Positions 63,386 through 64,000 of a DNA stretch of 64,000 bases are shown here, one piece after another. The stretch spans positions 3,100,139 to 3,164,138 of the forward strand of contig NZ_JAASRM010000001.1 of NCBI RefSeq assembly GCF_011761565.1, read 5' to 3'. Position numbers and translations under genes: made by a program. Every line of letters starts with the position of its first letter. Positions within the stretch are counted from its first letter, which is position 1. This DNA comes from Rhizomicrobium palustre (GTDB lineage: Bacteria; Pseudomonadota; Alphaproteobacteria; Micropepsales; Micropepsaceae). The notes under the pieces are model-generated. The model worked only from the letters and a program-made list of their open reading frames with translations. It was not told where the DNA came from and searched no databases.

Positions 63386-64000
63386 TCAGAACCTTTCGAT
63401 ATCGAAGGCGGGGCAGGATTGGGATTGCCCCGTCACCATCGAAGCAATGCGTTCGGCGGTAAGCGGGCCCAAGGTCAAGCCAAGATGGTTATGCCCGAAA
63501 GCATAGAAGAGATTGGCGGCAGCGCGGCTTTTGCCGATCGCGGGCAGATAGTCGGGCAGGGTGGGGCGCGATCCAACCCATTGCGAGGTTTCCGCGCCCG
63601 CTTTCAAACCCAGATCGCGCACCGTGCGCGTGATGCGGCGCCATTTGGCGGGATCGGCGGGCAAATTCTCTTTGCCGAATTCGACAAAGCTTGCCGCGCG
63701 CAGGCTGGAGGCAAAGCGGGTGACGATGGTCGCGTAATCCTCGAACACCACCGGAGGCATCATTTGCGGCCAGGCTTGCGCCTCATATTGCACGTGATAA
63801 CCGCGCTCCGCGATCATCGGCACTTTATGGCCGGCTGTTTCCAGAAGCGCGCGCGAGCCGAAACCTGCCGCTACCACGATCACATCCGCGGTGATCACCT
63901 CGTTATCGAGAAGAATGCGCGCGGTGTCGTCCTCACGCTGAAGCGCCCGCACTTTGCCGTTCAGGCGCGTAATTCCGGCGGCCGAAAACGCGCTCTCCAG
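63386..64000 (-). CDS. FAD-dependent oxidoreductase, D-amino-acid dehydrogenase type (5' end outside window)
   Basis: The reading frame is open to the window edge, so about 204 C-terminal residues are seen. The FAD/substrate domain shows VIVVAAGFGSRALLE, HKVPMIAERGYHVQYE, QWVGSRPTLPDYLPAIGKS and the C-terminal FYAFGHNHLGLTLGPLTAERIA, which is characteristic of DadA-like DAO proteins. These oxidise D-amino acids to keto acids. The convergent amino-acid permease ends 3 bp away. The missing N-terminus would contain the dinucleotide-binding GxGxxG motif. The start codon is not in this window. Confidence 0.85.
   Translation of the reverse strand: MESAFSAAGITRLNGKVRALQREDDTARILLDNEVITADVIVVAAGFGSRALLETAGHKVPMIAERGYHVQYEAQAWPQMMPPVVFEDYATIVTRFASSLRAASFVEFGKENLPADPAKWRRITRTVRDLGLKAGAETSQWVGSRPTLPDYLPAIGKSRAAANLFYAFGHNHLGLTLGPLTAERIASMVTGQSQSCPAFDIERF

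Overview
This window looks like about 64 kb of chromosome from a GC-rich alphaproteobacterium. The evidence is the iscR-led suf operon containing two cysteine desulfurases, the adjacent glnB-glnA genes divergent from an NAD(P)H-hydrate repair gene, the tRNA-Leu/tig and clpP-clpX-lon-hupB neighbourhoods, PleC/DivJ-like histidine kinases, UrcA-like secreted proteins and an HxlR/QorB divergent pair. A relative of Rhizomicrobium or Micropepsaceae is possible, but that is only a guess from gene content. No plasmid, phage or CRISPR locus is visible. The only mobile-element trace is a short, broken integrase-like reading frame beside tRNA-Val.

Layout. 1-3.8 kb: the end of an AsmA/YhdP-like envelope protein, a PNPOx-fold protein, tyrS and an alpha/beta hydrolase. 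4.1-11.5 kb: iscR, a NifS-type desulfurase, sufB, sufC, sufD, sufS, sufU, sufT and sufA, a compact and mostly overlapping Fe-S assembly operon with an IscR-type box upstream. 11.5-15.6 kb: an MFS exporter, a TolA/TonB-like protein, a SUMF1-fold protein and an acyltransferase. 15.7-20 kb: two tandem M13 metallopeptidases. 20-29.7 kb: a diguanylate cyclase, a small FPASD-motif protein, a DEAD-box RNA helicase, esterase and small genes, a ceramidase-like membrane enzyme and parE. 29.8-35 kb: two paralogous histidine kinases, a CHASE3-like membrane sensor and a pectate lyase. 35-37.8 kb: a qorB/hxlR divergent pair and a TetR-methyltransferase pair, each with a clear palindromic operator. 37.9-42.7 kb: glnA and glnB behind a sigma-54 promoter, then divergently nnr, NUDIX and GNAT genes. 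42.8-58.1 kb: tRNA-Leu, tig, then about 8 kb of accessory genes, then clpP, clpX, lon (with a heat-shock promoter) and hupB. 58.2-60.4 kb: an XRE regulator with two membrane proteins, tRNA-Val and the integrase scar. 60.4-64 kb: a Sel1-repeat protein, an unknown acidic protein, an amino-acid permease and the end of a D-amino-acid dehydrogenase-like oxidoreductase.

How it works together. The core blocks cover Fe-S cluster supply, nitrogen control (PII and glutamine synthetase), protein folding and proteolysis (trigger factor, ClpXP, Lon), chromosome topology (ParE, HU) and metabolite repair (Nnr). The accessory blocks are rich in tandem duplicates (M13 peptidases, histidine kinases, UrcA-like proteins, DUF2975 proteins, paired membrane proteins) and in small regulator modules with readable operators. 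The least explained parts are the two unrecognised Ala-rich proteins at 49.7-52.4 kb, the DUF2975/XRE operon with TATCGA palindromes at 47.8-49.7 kb, and the XRE/membrane-protein module with GTAAC palindromes at 58.2-59.8 kb. All functional statements rest on reading the sequence and on family knowledge; no database search was run.
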